Assembly: GCA_025200525.1 (NCBI GenBank)
Contig: CM045762.1
Location: 2,232,001 to 2,296,000, forward strand
Length of the DNA stretch: 64,000 nucleotides
Source: Camellia lanceoleosa
Lineage: Eukaryota; Streptophyta; Magnoliopsida; Ericales; Theaceae
Reading direction: 5' to 3'
Part shown: one piece after another, positions 55,405 to 64,000 of the stretch
Numbering within the stretch: position 1 is the stretch's first letter
Layout: each line of letters starts with the position of its first letter
The notes under the pieces: model-generated
Databases searched by the model: none
What the model saw: the letters and a program-made list of their open reading frames with translations, nothing else
Told to the model about the DNA's origin: nothing
Translations under genes and position numbers: made by a program

Positions 55405-56591
55405 TATATATATATGTGTGTGTTATGAAATTAGGGTTCAGTCCTCACCTCAGATCTGGAAGCTGCCGTGCTTTTCTTCTCTCACCCAAAACAAAACCTT
55501 GTTTCCATCCAAGCTTTTCCTGATTCGAATAAGTATGAGAGAAGATAAAATCATCTCATCCCTATTTTCTCTACTCCTCCTTCCTTATTTTCTTATTTTT
55601 CATCTCTATTTCAAGAGATTTGGTCTCATCATCTCATCTTTCTCTGCAGACAAATTTTGGGGCTAGGGTCACAACATCGAATCGAACGAAGAACGCATCT
55701 CTATTTCAACGTTTCTTTGTTTTGGTGAAGATTTGGGACTAGAAGATAAAATCTTCTCTTCAATCCTTTGTGGTAAGTTTCTATTCCTTACTTTTGTTCT
55801 TCAATTTTTGGGTTGAAGGGTTTCTGATCATCTGGATTTTGATTGAAGCTAACATATCATATCTCATATCACTAGTGTTTGGCTAAGTTTTGAGAATTTG
55901 TTCATAAAAAAATTTCAAAAATTAACCTGGTAAGGAAAAAACCTTCGTTATTTTAATATAAATCCCAACTACTACAACTTGCTGCTGTATTGTCTCTAAT
56001 TCCTCACTTGATGCCATTGTTGTACGTATATAACTTTGCCTTTGTTTTCTTCCTTCTCGTGATTTAATTATTTACGATTATTATTACAAGTGTGCATCAA
56101 TGTAATCTAATGTATATGACTACTGTGGGTGTTAATTAATCTGCATTATTACTTGTAAATACAACTGTATCATATTCGATGTACATTCCAGACTAGACTA
56201 TGGACTCAGACTCTGTTCATTCACCTGCTTGGTGACCAATAAATCCTCCTCTTTTTTAATTGGTTCAAGTACTATAAGACTTGATTGTTTTGAATGAAAT
56301 TCAATCAACCATTGGGTTTAATTATGAATGTGTTTGACTAAGAAGATTTGTTGAGAGAAATTAAAAGACAAAAATAAAATATAATCTCACTTTTTGTTTA
56401 GTTATAATGGAAATATAATCTCAATTTTTGTTTAGTTAAAAGACAAAAATAAAAGATTATGAATGTGTTTGTCGTGTGTCTTATTTGTAATTGATTTGGC
56501 CTTTGCATCAAATAGAAAAATTTTAAAAATCTAAATTTTAGTTTTCTTTCCTTTTCTAACAATATTAATTACATTTTTTAAGCCTCATATT
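55405..56591 (+). other. hAT 5' non-coding region
   Basis: Holds TATATATATATATG, CT-rich leader-like sequence and an acceptor-like TTCTAG just before the transposase ATG, suggesting a 5' UTR intron. The short open frame 55,385-55,666 has no recognisable domain. Confidence 0.4.
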
Positions 56592-56621
56592 TTGAAATTA
56601 TTTCCCTCCTCCCTTCTAGAT

Positions 56622-58673
56622 ATGTCAAATAGACAACCTCATCTCACTTCTCCAGAACAAGATTCGTGTACACCATTTTCTTCGTTCGAAGAGTCATCCG
56701 TTAGTCCACTCATGGATAATTCTATCAATGATGTTGTGAATCATGTTGAGATTGATGTTGATGATATGATTGAAATAGAGGACAATGAAAGAGACAATGA
56801 AGAAGCTGTAAATGACAAAAACCCATTTGAAAAGAAATCTAGAAAAAGGACATCCCAAGCTTGGAAAGAATTTACTGAAGTAGTCCTTCCAGATGGTACT
56901 AAGAAGGCTCAATGTCAATGGTGCAAAACACAATTCGCAATTCATGCAACTGGTGCTACAACTCAACCGAGGCATTTGAAGAAAAATTGTGGCACGTCAA
57001 CTTGCGAAAAAGAAGCAAAAGGTTTTATCATTTTCTACAATTGGATCCGATAATGTGACGATGCTTCTACCTTCACGTATGATCATGCGAAGGTAAGGAG
57101 GTCGCTTCTCACATGATACTTTATCATGAGTATCCTTTTATGAAAATGGAGCATGTTTTGTTTAACAAGTTTATGAGAATTGCTACCCCATATTGGCAAA
57201 AGATTAGTCGTTACAATGACAAAAAATGATTGTGTATCAACCTATGACATTGAAGAAGAAGTTGAAAGCATTGATGAAGAATGTTAGCAGAATGAGTATC
57301 TATGATTTGTGGAAGTCGGGCAAAAAATCCAATATATGGTCATTCTGACTCATTTTGTAGATGATGGTAGCAATTACAAAAGCGTGTCCTCAACTTTTGT
57401 AATGTACCACCTCCGCACCGGTGTTATCATTCTTGATGCCCTTCACAAATGTTTAGTTGAATGGGGAATTGAAAACAAGGTGGCTCTTTATTACGATTGA
57501 CAATGCTTCATACAATAGCGTTGCTTTGAGGGTCTTGAAAGAAAACTTTGCCATGAAGAAGAAATTACCATTAGGCGGAAAACTTTTTCACATTCGTTGT
57601 TGTGCACATATCCTCAATATCATGGTGCAATATGGCCTTAGTGAAATTGGAGATATTGTTGATGGTGTTCGTGAAGGTGTGAAGTATTTGGTTGCATCAG
57701 AAGCTCGTCTTCTTCAATTTAATGAAATTGTTAAGCAGTTGCAATTGCCTGCAAAGAAATTGATTTTGGATTGTCCTACACGATGGAATGGAGCATATAT
57801 GATGATGGCTACTGCATTGGAGTTTAAAGATGTCTTCCCTAGGTACCAAGAGAGAGATTTGGGTTTTATTTATGTACCTAGCCTTGAAGATTGGATAAAA
57901 GTTGAGAATGTGTGTCAATTTTTGGCAATTTTCAATGAAGTTACAAATATCATTTCTGGAAGTGACTATCCAACTTCTAATTTGTTCCTTACAGAGGTGT
58001 GGAAAATAAAAGAGATATTGAATGAGAAATCTGTGGATGACAATGAATACATTCGAGCAATGACTTTGAAGATGAAGGTCAAATTTGACAAGTATTGGGG
58101 TGAATGCAATTTATTGATGGCTATGGCTGCTGTTTTAGATCCAAGATACAAAATGATGCTTATTGATTTTTGTTTTCCAGAGATCTACCAGAAGTCGCTA
58201 CTAGAAACATCTCTATGGTTCGTGAGGCTCTATATGAGCTTTACAATGAGTATGTTTCTATTCACACCTCATCAAATACTGAGAGAAGTTTTTTGCACAA
58301 CACACGAGCAACTGGTTCAAGTAGTTGTATGCAAGGTGTGGGAAAATCTGTTGTAACTGGAAAAGCGAAATTTGAATCTTTCGTTAGAAAATCCGACACC
58401 ATTCAACCTGTGAAATCTGACTTGGACATTTATTTAGAAGAAGGAGTTTATATTTGTAACGAAGATTCAGATTCCTGTTTTGATGCATTAGAGTGGTGGA
58501 AAGTGAATAATCTGAAGTTTCGTATATTGTCTAAAATGGCGTGTGATATATTATCGGTTCCTATCACTTCAGTAGCTTCGGAGTCTACATTTAGTGCAGG
58601 TGGTAGAGTCATTGATCCTTATCGTGCATCATTGTCATGTAAACTGTCCAAATATTGTTGTGTGGGTGATTGA
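56622..58673 (+). pseudogene. hAT transposase with BED zinc finger (frame-broken)
   Basis: An ATG at 56,622 (MSNRQPHLTSPEQDSCTPFS) opens the frame. A BED zinc finger follows: SQAWKEFTEVVLPDGTKKAQ, then CQWCKTQF and RHLKKNC. The frame stops at 57,053. Later segments carry the core: LFITIDNASYNS, LFHIRCCAHILNIMVQYGL, CPTRWNGAYMMMATALEFKD, VTNIISGSDYPTSNLFLTEV and FDKYWGECNLLMAMAAVLDP. After a shift near 58,185 the C-terminal hAT dimerisation region shows DALEWWKVNNLKFRILSKMA and ITSVASESTFSAGGRVIDPY. The Ala-Ser-Glu-Ser-Thr-Phe-Ser-Ala-Gly-Gly-Arg signature is well kept. Several frameshifts make it inactive. Confidence 0.85.
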
Positions 58674-59440
58674 TGCGTGCATTACATGGACTGAAAAAGA
58701 CATCGGATGTAAGTATAATCTTTTATCCTATATAATTAAAGTCCCTTCTAATAATCAATTTATGTGAAAAGTAGAAAAAAAAAAAAAGATGAAATTAATT
58801 TTTTTTGCTTCTTCTCATAGGTTGGCGAGCCATCTTTTAAAGAGATTTTGCTGCCTTAATGGTTTCTTCCTTGTAATTATGACATCTTGACAAGGTATGT
58901 TTAATGTTTTTAATTTTTTTCATTAAATGCAAGAGTTGTTCATGGTAATTATTTTAAGATTTTACACTAATATTCATCTTTATGAAATGAACCAGATTTT
59001 TGGAGCTTTATCAACAAAATTGAAGGAAACTTTTGGAACTTTTGGAGCTTGATTCAAGTGAAAACATCATCAGACAGTTTCAGTCTCTCTTTTTGCTTAC
59101 TAAGAGAAACTTGCAAGACTCTTGTTCTTTTTTTTAAGTGATGTAATTTTATATATTGGAGTTCGGATATGGAAGTTCTATGTTTTTTTTATGTCTTGTT
59201 CATGCTTCAGATCTTCTTCAGTAAAACTGCTTAAATATATATATATATATATATGTTGTTCAGGCTTATAGCTTACTTTGTTGACTTGTGCTTTACTAAA
59301 AATGGACTAGGTCTATGGAACTATTGATTCATTGCTGAAATAGGTACAAGTTCTTCAGATCCCAATTTTCTCATTAATTTTTCATTACATAGGTTTAGAA
59401 TCTCTTCAATTGGGTACATTACCTTAGGCATTAATTTTTT
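58674..59440 (+). other. hAT region between transposase and captured fragments
   Basis: AT-rich 3' UTR-like sequence. A (TA)n run is at 59,235-59,255. No gene is recognised. Confidence 0.45.
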
Positions 59441-59455
59441 GTTTGAAATTTTTTT

Positions 59456-59565
59456 GTTAGGTATACTGATGAGGGGTTCACAGTGAATGGGGTTGCCTAT
59501 GAAGGTATTGTGCTTTGCGTGGGGAACTTGATAACGTCTTGGAGTCCCAAAAATTCTGAGATCAC
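59456..59565 (+). pseudogene. Captured exon of an NDUFAF3/Mth938-domain gene
   Basis: After an intron-like TTTTTTTGTTAG acceptor the plus strand encodes RYTDEGFTVNGVAYEGIVLC, then VGNLITSWSPK and SEIT. As recalled, this matches the start of the conserved Mth938/DUF498 domain, found in a plant homologue of the complex I assembly factor NDUFAF3. Only about 35 residues are present. It lies on the plus strand, in a hAT element, with no other exons. Confidence 0.65.
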
Positions 59566-59719
59566 TGCGAGATAGATGCGTGAATGTGTACTTGGGGAAT
59601 AAATGATTTAGTGCTTTGGAAATCTTCCATAGTTTACGTTGGGCTATGCAGTTCTGTCTTCCAATAGGGTACATCTTTGGAATTATGTATGAGGCATGTG
59701 CGATGAGTCCTAGTTACAT

Positions 59720-59860
59720 TTGGCAATGTCAATCCTAGTAAAGAGTTGAAGAATGATTTTACTTTTGCAAACATGTCATCTGCTATGAAGAGATTTGCTC
59801 ACAGCACAATTCGTGCCTTCTCACCATTTTTCAGGCTGACATGTCATAACAGCAAGTCCA
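59720..59860 (+). pseudogene. Unidentified captured coding fragment
   Basis: TFGNVNPSKELKNDFTFANM, then SSAMKRFAHSTIRAFSPFF, reads open across 59,720-59,850 and into an ORF to 59,949. The codon-like composition and its position between two captured fragments suggest another host exon. I do not recognise the gene. Confidence 0.35.
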
Positions 59861-60178
59861 GAAATGATATTAGGATTGTGCTATGCATGTGTTGGTATGT
59901 TGTGATTGGCTCATTAGGTAAGACTTCCACTTATTCTTGGTTTGGATGAAATTTGTCTCAATCTGACAATATTCACTAAAATAAAAGCTCTAGGTGGGGC
60001 TAAATAGATGAAGTTGATAGGTTAAGCATGAAATAGAAAAAATGGCACTTGTTTAGGGGATAAAAGTGAAATTAGCCCCTTTTTAAATTTTAAAGTAAAT
60101 TTGGTGATCTTTTAAAGTATTAATTGTTTAGACTTCATAGTTATTTACTTATTTAACATGTTGACATCCATCATGCAG

Positions 60179-60354
60179 GAGGCATATGAACAACAAAAAG
60201 AACTAATTTTGTTGGGAGAGAGGATTGTACTTGCAACTCTAGGTTTTGATCTTAATGTGCATCATCCATATAAGCCCTTTGTTGAGGCAATAAAGAAATT
60301 CAAGGTTGCTCAAAATGCCCTTGCTCTAGTTGCATGGAATTTTGTCAATGATGG
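60179..60354 (+). pseudogene. Captured exon of a cyclin T gene
   Basis: An AG acceptor (ATGCAG) precedes and a GTAATG donor follows. The exon encodes [40 protein letters not shown] and [17 protein letters not shown], as recalled the conserved second cyclin-box region of plant CYCT (positive transcription elongation factor b subunit). The frame is open and close to plant cyclin T. Confidence 0.75.
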
Positions 60355-60443
60355 GTAATGACAACTTCCTTGTTCTTTTTATATAATGCCCATCCATGGT
60401 CATTCTTCCTTGTCTCTTTTTGACCTGGGAAAGCGGCATGCAG

Positions 60444-60560
60444 GCTGCGGACATCTCTTTGCTTGCAATTTATGCCCCACCACATTGCAGCAGGTGCCAT
60501 TATTCCTTATTCCTTCATGGTTTCATTTCTATTTTGCTGCCAAATACATGATACTGGACC
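60444..60560 (+). pseudogene. Captured next exon of the cyclin T gene
   Basis: Directly after a CATGCAG acceptor the reading continues from the upstream exon: LRTSLCLQFMPHHIAAGAI, which follows DG in cyclin T. After that about 30 foreign bases break the frame before FAAKY. The intervening intron (60,355-60,443) is retained, so this was copied from genomic DNA, not mRNA. Confidence 0.7.
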
Positions 60561-60599
60561 AGAGTATGCTACCAAATAAGAGTAATTAATTTTCCTTTA

Positions 60600-61010
60600 T
60601 TGCCAATAAGAGTATTCTGGAAAAATTCTTTAAAGTCATATATATATATACACTACCCCCATGGAACATCTGTGGAAAGGCCATAAAAATAAGAGACTTT
60701 GCTTATAAGTTATATTGTTTAGGCAGTGGTAAAATTAGTGGTAAGCTAGCAACATTGCCACTGATGAAAACTTGGCAATAATTTTCTTGGTGGAATTCTT
60801 ACATTTTCCTTTGTAATCTCAGTAAATGGACCTATCAAATGGACCTATCATGAACCGGCAGCCAATCTCGGTTGGAAACATCACCCCTGCAACTGTCAAA
60901 GTTATAAGACTCATAACTTCTTTATTTATTTATTTTTTGCATAAATAAACATATTACCTGCATATATGTATGGTTTGTTGGGATTTTTATGTTGTCTCTA
61001 AATCTAAATT
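60600..61010 (+). other. hAT stretch between cyclin T and HSP90 fragments
   Basis: Mostly AT-rich. Around 60,840-60,900 an open stretch encodes NRQPISVGNITPATVK; origin unknown. It may be another captured piece. Confidence 0.35.
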
Positions 61011-61016
61011 TAATGG

Positions 61017-61270
61017 CTGCAGATTTGGTGAACAATCTTGGTACAATTGTGAGGTCTAGTACCAAAGAGTTCATGGAAGCTCTTGCTGCTGGTGCTGACA
61101 GGAGCATGATTGGGCATTCTGAATTCATTAGTTATCCAATCTCTCTCTGGATTGAGAAGACTATATAGAGAAGGAAATTTCTGATGACGAGGATGAGGAT
61201 GAGGAGGAGAAGAAAGACGAGGAAGGAAAGGTTGAGGATGTTGACGAAGAGAAAGAGAAGGAAGATTGAC
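61017..61270 (+). pseudogene. Captured HSP90 fragment with internal deletion
   Basis: [20 protein letters not shown], then [11 protein letters not shown], matches the N-terminal ATPase region of cytosolic HSP90. It is followed at once by [16 protein letters not shown] and, after a shift, SDDEDEDEEEKKDEEGKVED, the end of that domain and the charged linker. About 85 residues between MIG and HSEF are missing. The stop-like TATAGAG and the jump make it inactive. The strand is the same as the transposase. Confidence 0.8.
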
Positions 61271-61439
61271 AGATTAGTTATTAGGATGTATCAATTGTTG
61301 CATTAGGATATTTTATTTGATTTTCAATATTGACAGATTTTTTTGGAAGTCGGGGCAATTGATTTATTGTTGTATGAGGATGTTTTATTTTATTTTCAAG
61401 ATTGGCAGATTTAATTTTGGCTTTGTTCATAGTTTAATT

Positions 61440-61687
61440 TGTTGGTGTGTTCGAGCTCGAGCTCAAGCTCGAGCTCAAACTCGAGCTGAGCTCGAGCTCG
61501 AGCTCGTTCGTTTGTAAACGAGCTATGTCGAGCCGAGCTCGAGCTTTATAAATATCTAGCGAGCCGAGCTCGAGCGCAACTTTTATAACTCGATTCGAGC
61601 TCGAGCCGAGCCCGAACATTATCAAATTCTATCGAGCCGAGCTCGAGCTTCACAGAACTCGGCTCGGCTCGGCTCGTTTGCAGCCCT
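61440..61687. repeat. Right subterminal repeats and end of the hAT element
   Basis: Runs of CGAGCTCGAGCTC and CGAGCCGAGCTCGAGC end in CGGCTCGTTTGCAGCCCT. This is the inverted counterpart of the left cluster. Confidence 0.7.
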
Positions 61688-62349
61688 ACATATGCGTAAA
61701 GGGGTTAAAAATAAATGTCCTTTTAGTAATTAAAACAGTCAATTGTATCAGTAAATCAGTTGTTCAATCAGTGGCTCATATTTCATGCCATAACAGTTAT
61801 TTAGAAACCATAATAGTCATATGTGGTACATCCAATAGCAAAACAGTACAGTAGGTCTTGACAGACCGAACAGTCAGTTGATGGCCATCAAACAGTAAAC
61901 AGTAGTGGTTCCAAACATTGGAGCCGACAGAGATCTCTGTAACAGTAGCAGTAACAGTAACAGTAAGTTGCTATGGATGCCACGAGTACAGTTTACAAAT
62001 AGGACAAACATTCATTCAGTAAACAATGTCATTTCAGGAAGCAGTACAGTCGATCATTCAGAAAATAATCATAATTGAACATATCTTTACGACATCGTTA
62101 CTCACAGAGTATTGGGCTATAGGCGAGCTAATGAGCGTCCTTGGATGCTAACCCTACATAGTTGTAGAATGAACACACACTAAGTTACACACTTGGGATT
62201 AGTAACTTAGCCCCTAAACTTGACTTGGTGTGGTTCTGTAACATTATCCTCATTAAGATGCCTTAAACTTGACCTAGGAATGTCTAGGATGAAATGAGGA
62301 TGCAAAGATGTACTTTAAAACACTTTTCAAAATTTGCCGAAACAGGGGT

Positions 62350-62670
62350 CCATGCTCGAGCGTGGCTTCCTACGCTCGAGCGGACATGTAGACAATGAAG
62401 CTCCGCTTGAGCGTGACTTCCTTCGCTCGAGCGGGCTACAAACCCAAGAAAAGTACTGGTTGCATGATATTTATGCTCGACGGACGCTCGACCTCCGCTC
62501 GAGCGTGAGACTCAAGTCTTCGCTCGAGCGTGAATTCTCTCACTTGAGCGGACTGCAAAACACATGAACTTCTGGGCATATGCATTTCACGCTTGAGCGT
62601 TACTTTATACGCTCGAGCGGAAGTGCATGTACTCAGAGTGTACGCTCGAGCGTGAAGTCCTCCGCTCGAG
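62350..62670. repeat. CGCTCGAGCG palindrome cluster in the second Tekay LTR
   Basis: About twelve copies of CGCTCGAGCG or one-base variants, 15-50 bp apart, each with TGAATTC-like or GTGA(A/C) spacers. Present at the same place in the LTR at 50,716-53,088. Confidence 0.75.
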
Positions 62671-63689
62671 CGTAGATCAAAAATCTGAAATTTCCAAATT
62701 GATCCCCAAGCACAAAAACTCAACCTTAAAAGCTTCAAACTCAATTCTTTTGGGCTAATTTTCTAGAAAACACTTGAAAACTCATACTACAACATGTTTC
62801 AAAGATCAATTATGAAATCAAGCCCACAAGTAAGCCAATTGAACACCAAATTAAATGTAAACATGAAGAACAATGCAAAATCATACATACATGAGTTCCT
62901 ATGAACTCTAGTGTGCCAACACAAGATCAAATGCAAGATTGAGCTCAAAATCATGGTAAATTCATGGATCGAAACTAAAATAGGAACATGCATGTGGGAA
63001 TTTCATGAAAATGACTTCAAAACACTATGATATGGACATGCATGTACACAATGCCTCATAATTCAACACTTTGAGCTAAAACTTGACTCTAATCTCCAAT
63101 ATTTCCATGAACCATGCAAGATACAACTTAAATTCATAATTGAGAGGATGAATTCCCTACCTTAGGTCTAGAACCCCAAATGTAGAAGCCTAATTTTGCA
63201 ATGCTCCTTCAATTCCTCTAATTTTCCAAGCCAATTTCTTGTTGAAACCAAACTTCTCCTATCTCCCTCTCTCTCACGGTTTTTGGGTCAAGAAGATGAA
63301 TAAAAGTGGTGCATCAACGTATATAAGGTGTAAGGAGTATTGGTCTAAAATTAGGCCACTAAGTGACAAAAGTGTAATTTACTTGCACTAATGTGATTTA
63401 GCATTATTTAATCTAATTTAATCATTCCAAATTGAATTTTAATTAAAGCTACCATAAAATCACATAAATCCTAATTAGCATATAACACTAATCAGTTTCT
63501 GATTCGGTCGCCAATAAGGCTTTTAATTTGCAATTCGAAATTAAAACATGAACAAATCATTTAATGACAGACATATAGAAATATAATTAAAGCAACATGT
63601 TCATACAATCAGTTCAGAATTTCAACTTAATCAATTACTTATCATGCTCAACCACAGTTTAACATTAATCAGAGGTAAGTGTTGTCACA

Positions 63690-63694
63690 GAGCT
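63690..63694. repeat. Right TSD of the second Tekay-type LTR
   Basis: GAGCT, matching 54,733-54,737. Confidence 0.85.
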
Positions 63695-63759
63695 AAATGG
63701 AAGAAATGATATAGGTTTCATCACCTCAGGATGCTGAGGTAATAGAACCTAAGGGACAG

Positions 63760-64000
63760 TTATGGAGACATATTTTTTGAATGACAACACGTGGCCAATG
63801 TGGTATTGAAGTGCCAGCTGAGGTGCCACGTGTCCAGGTTATGACACCGAGGTAATCTCGGCTAGGCCGAAGTTATCTGCGAAGATATCGGAATCCGGGA
63901 TGAGCGAATAAGGGACGAGAGTCCTAGAAAGCGGGAGTACCTATGCCTGGATAAGGATAAAGCTCTTAGGGAGTTTATCTTTATTTATTGGAGAGTCCAT
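63760..64000 (+). repeat. 3' LTR of the Tat element (cut by window end)
   Basis: Matches 33,823-34,060 along its whole visible length: ACATATTTTTTGAATGAC, GGTGCCACGTGTC, GGATAAGGATAAAGCTCTTA. A purine-rich AACCTAAGGGACAG before it may be the polypurine tract. Confidence 0.85.

Larger units (their letters stand above)
55223..61687 (+). mobile_element. hAT transposon carrying host gene fragments, about 6.5 kb
   Basis: It lies inside the solo LTR. Comparison with intact Tekay LTRs (ATAACATAATGCGTAAAG) fixes the ends: flanks ACATATCG (55,215-55,222) and ACATATGC (61,688-61,695) form an 8-bp TSD with two differing bases. The right terminus inverted is AGGGCTGCAAACGAGCCGAG; the left is the degenerate TGGGGCAAAGC...CAAACGAAAC. 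Both ends have dense CTCGAGCTCGG repeats (55,258-55,400; 61,450-61,680). The transposase is broken. Downstream of it lie fragments of three host genes (see entries), so it is a Pack-hAT-like element. Confidence 0.75.
54738..63689 (-). mobile_element. Tekay-type solo LTR split by a hAT transposon
   Basis: It begins TGTCACGACCC and ends GTTGTCACA, with GAGCT TSDs on both sides. Without the hAT insert (55,223-61,687) it is about 2.48 kb, matching the 2.37 kb Tekay LTRs, to which it is clearly similar but more diverged. Having no internal region, it is a solo LTR. Orientation follows the other Tekay LTRs. Confidence 0.85.
33823..64000 (+). mobile_element. Tat-clade Ty3/Gypsy retrotransposon with nested insertions (runs off the window)
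   Basis: A 5' LTR (33,823-34,354) is followed by a PBS, gag, protease, RT, RNase H, a second RNase H of the Tat type, integrase, a tandem repeat block, an antisense ORF, and a 3' LTR starting near 63,760. It contains a complete Tekay element (43,614-53,088) and a solo LTR with a hAT insert (54,738-63,689). Without these the visible element is about 11.7 kb. The pol frame has many stops and shifts, so it is dead. Over about 235 aligned bases the two LTRs differ at roughly 20 positions by eye, so it is old. The left TSD would be ATTAC (33,818-33,822). Confidence 0.85.

Noticed and set aside
59321..59674. Minus-strand 117-codon ORF in the hAT element
   Set aside because: It lies opposite the NDUFAF3-like exon, which explains the open frame.

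Overview
This window looks like repeat-rich nuclear DNA of a dicot-like flowering plant. The evidence is a spliced six-exon cytosolic phosphoglycerate kinase gene, a plant PPR gene, a nuclear tRNA-Arg, and several plant-type LTR retrotransposon lineages (Tat, Tekay/Del chromovirus, long-LTR Ogre-like). The species cannot be named from the sequence. There are no bacterial or organellar features.

Layout. (1) 1-14,395 is a minus-strand tandem array of a very short non-autonomous LTR element. Each ~1.6 kb internal region carries a retropepsin-like fragment plus a piece of a phosphoglycerate kinase (PGK) gene. The third unit is interrupted by a ~4.9 kb Ogre-like LTR (5,116-12,594), itself split by a 2.5 kb solo LTR with perfect TSDs (5,194-7,732). 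(2) 14,396-16,130 is a decayed PGK paralogue. (3) 16,131-19,113 holds fragments of an ATXR3-type SET-domain gene and of an annexin, ending in a Helitron-like 3' terminus. (4) 19,114-26,014 is AT-rich DNA with MITEs around one PPR gene that has one intron and one frameshift. (5) 26,015-26,087 is tRNA-Arg(CCG). (6) 26,713-30,930 is the intact PGK gene. (7) 31,000-33,300 is a cluster of foldback MITEs upstream of PGK. (8) 33,374-33,822 is a protease remnant of another Gypsy element, split by a large Tat element that starts at 33,823 and runs off the window. Inside Tat, after its gag-pol and an eight-copy 93-bp array, sit a complete 9,475-bp Tekay element (43,614-53,088) and a Tekay-type solo LTR (54,738-63,689). 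That solo LTR contains a 6.5 kb hAT transposon carrying fragments of at least three host genes (NDUFAF3/Mth938-like, cyclin T, HSP90).

The functional content is small: PGK is intact, the tRNA looks intact, and PPR is nearly intact. The main interest is gene capture. Three different transposon types in 64 kb (an LTR element, a Helitron-like element and a hAT element) appear to carry pieces of host genes, and the apparent relative of one captured gene, PGK, lies in the same window. Nesting gives a relative order of insertion: Gypsy remnant, then Tat, then the Tekay insertions, then hAT inside the solo LTR. All similarities were judged by eye and from recalled family knowledge; no database search was run.
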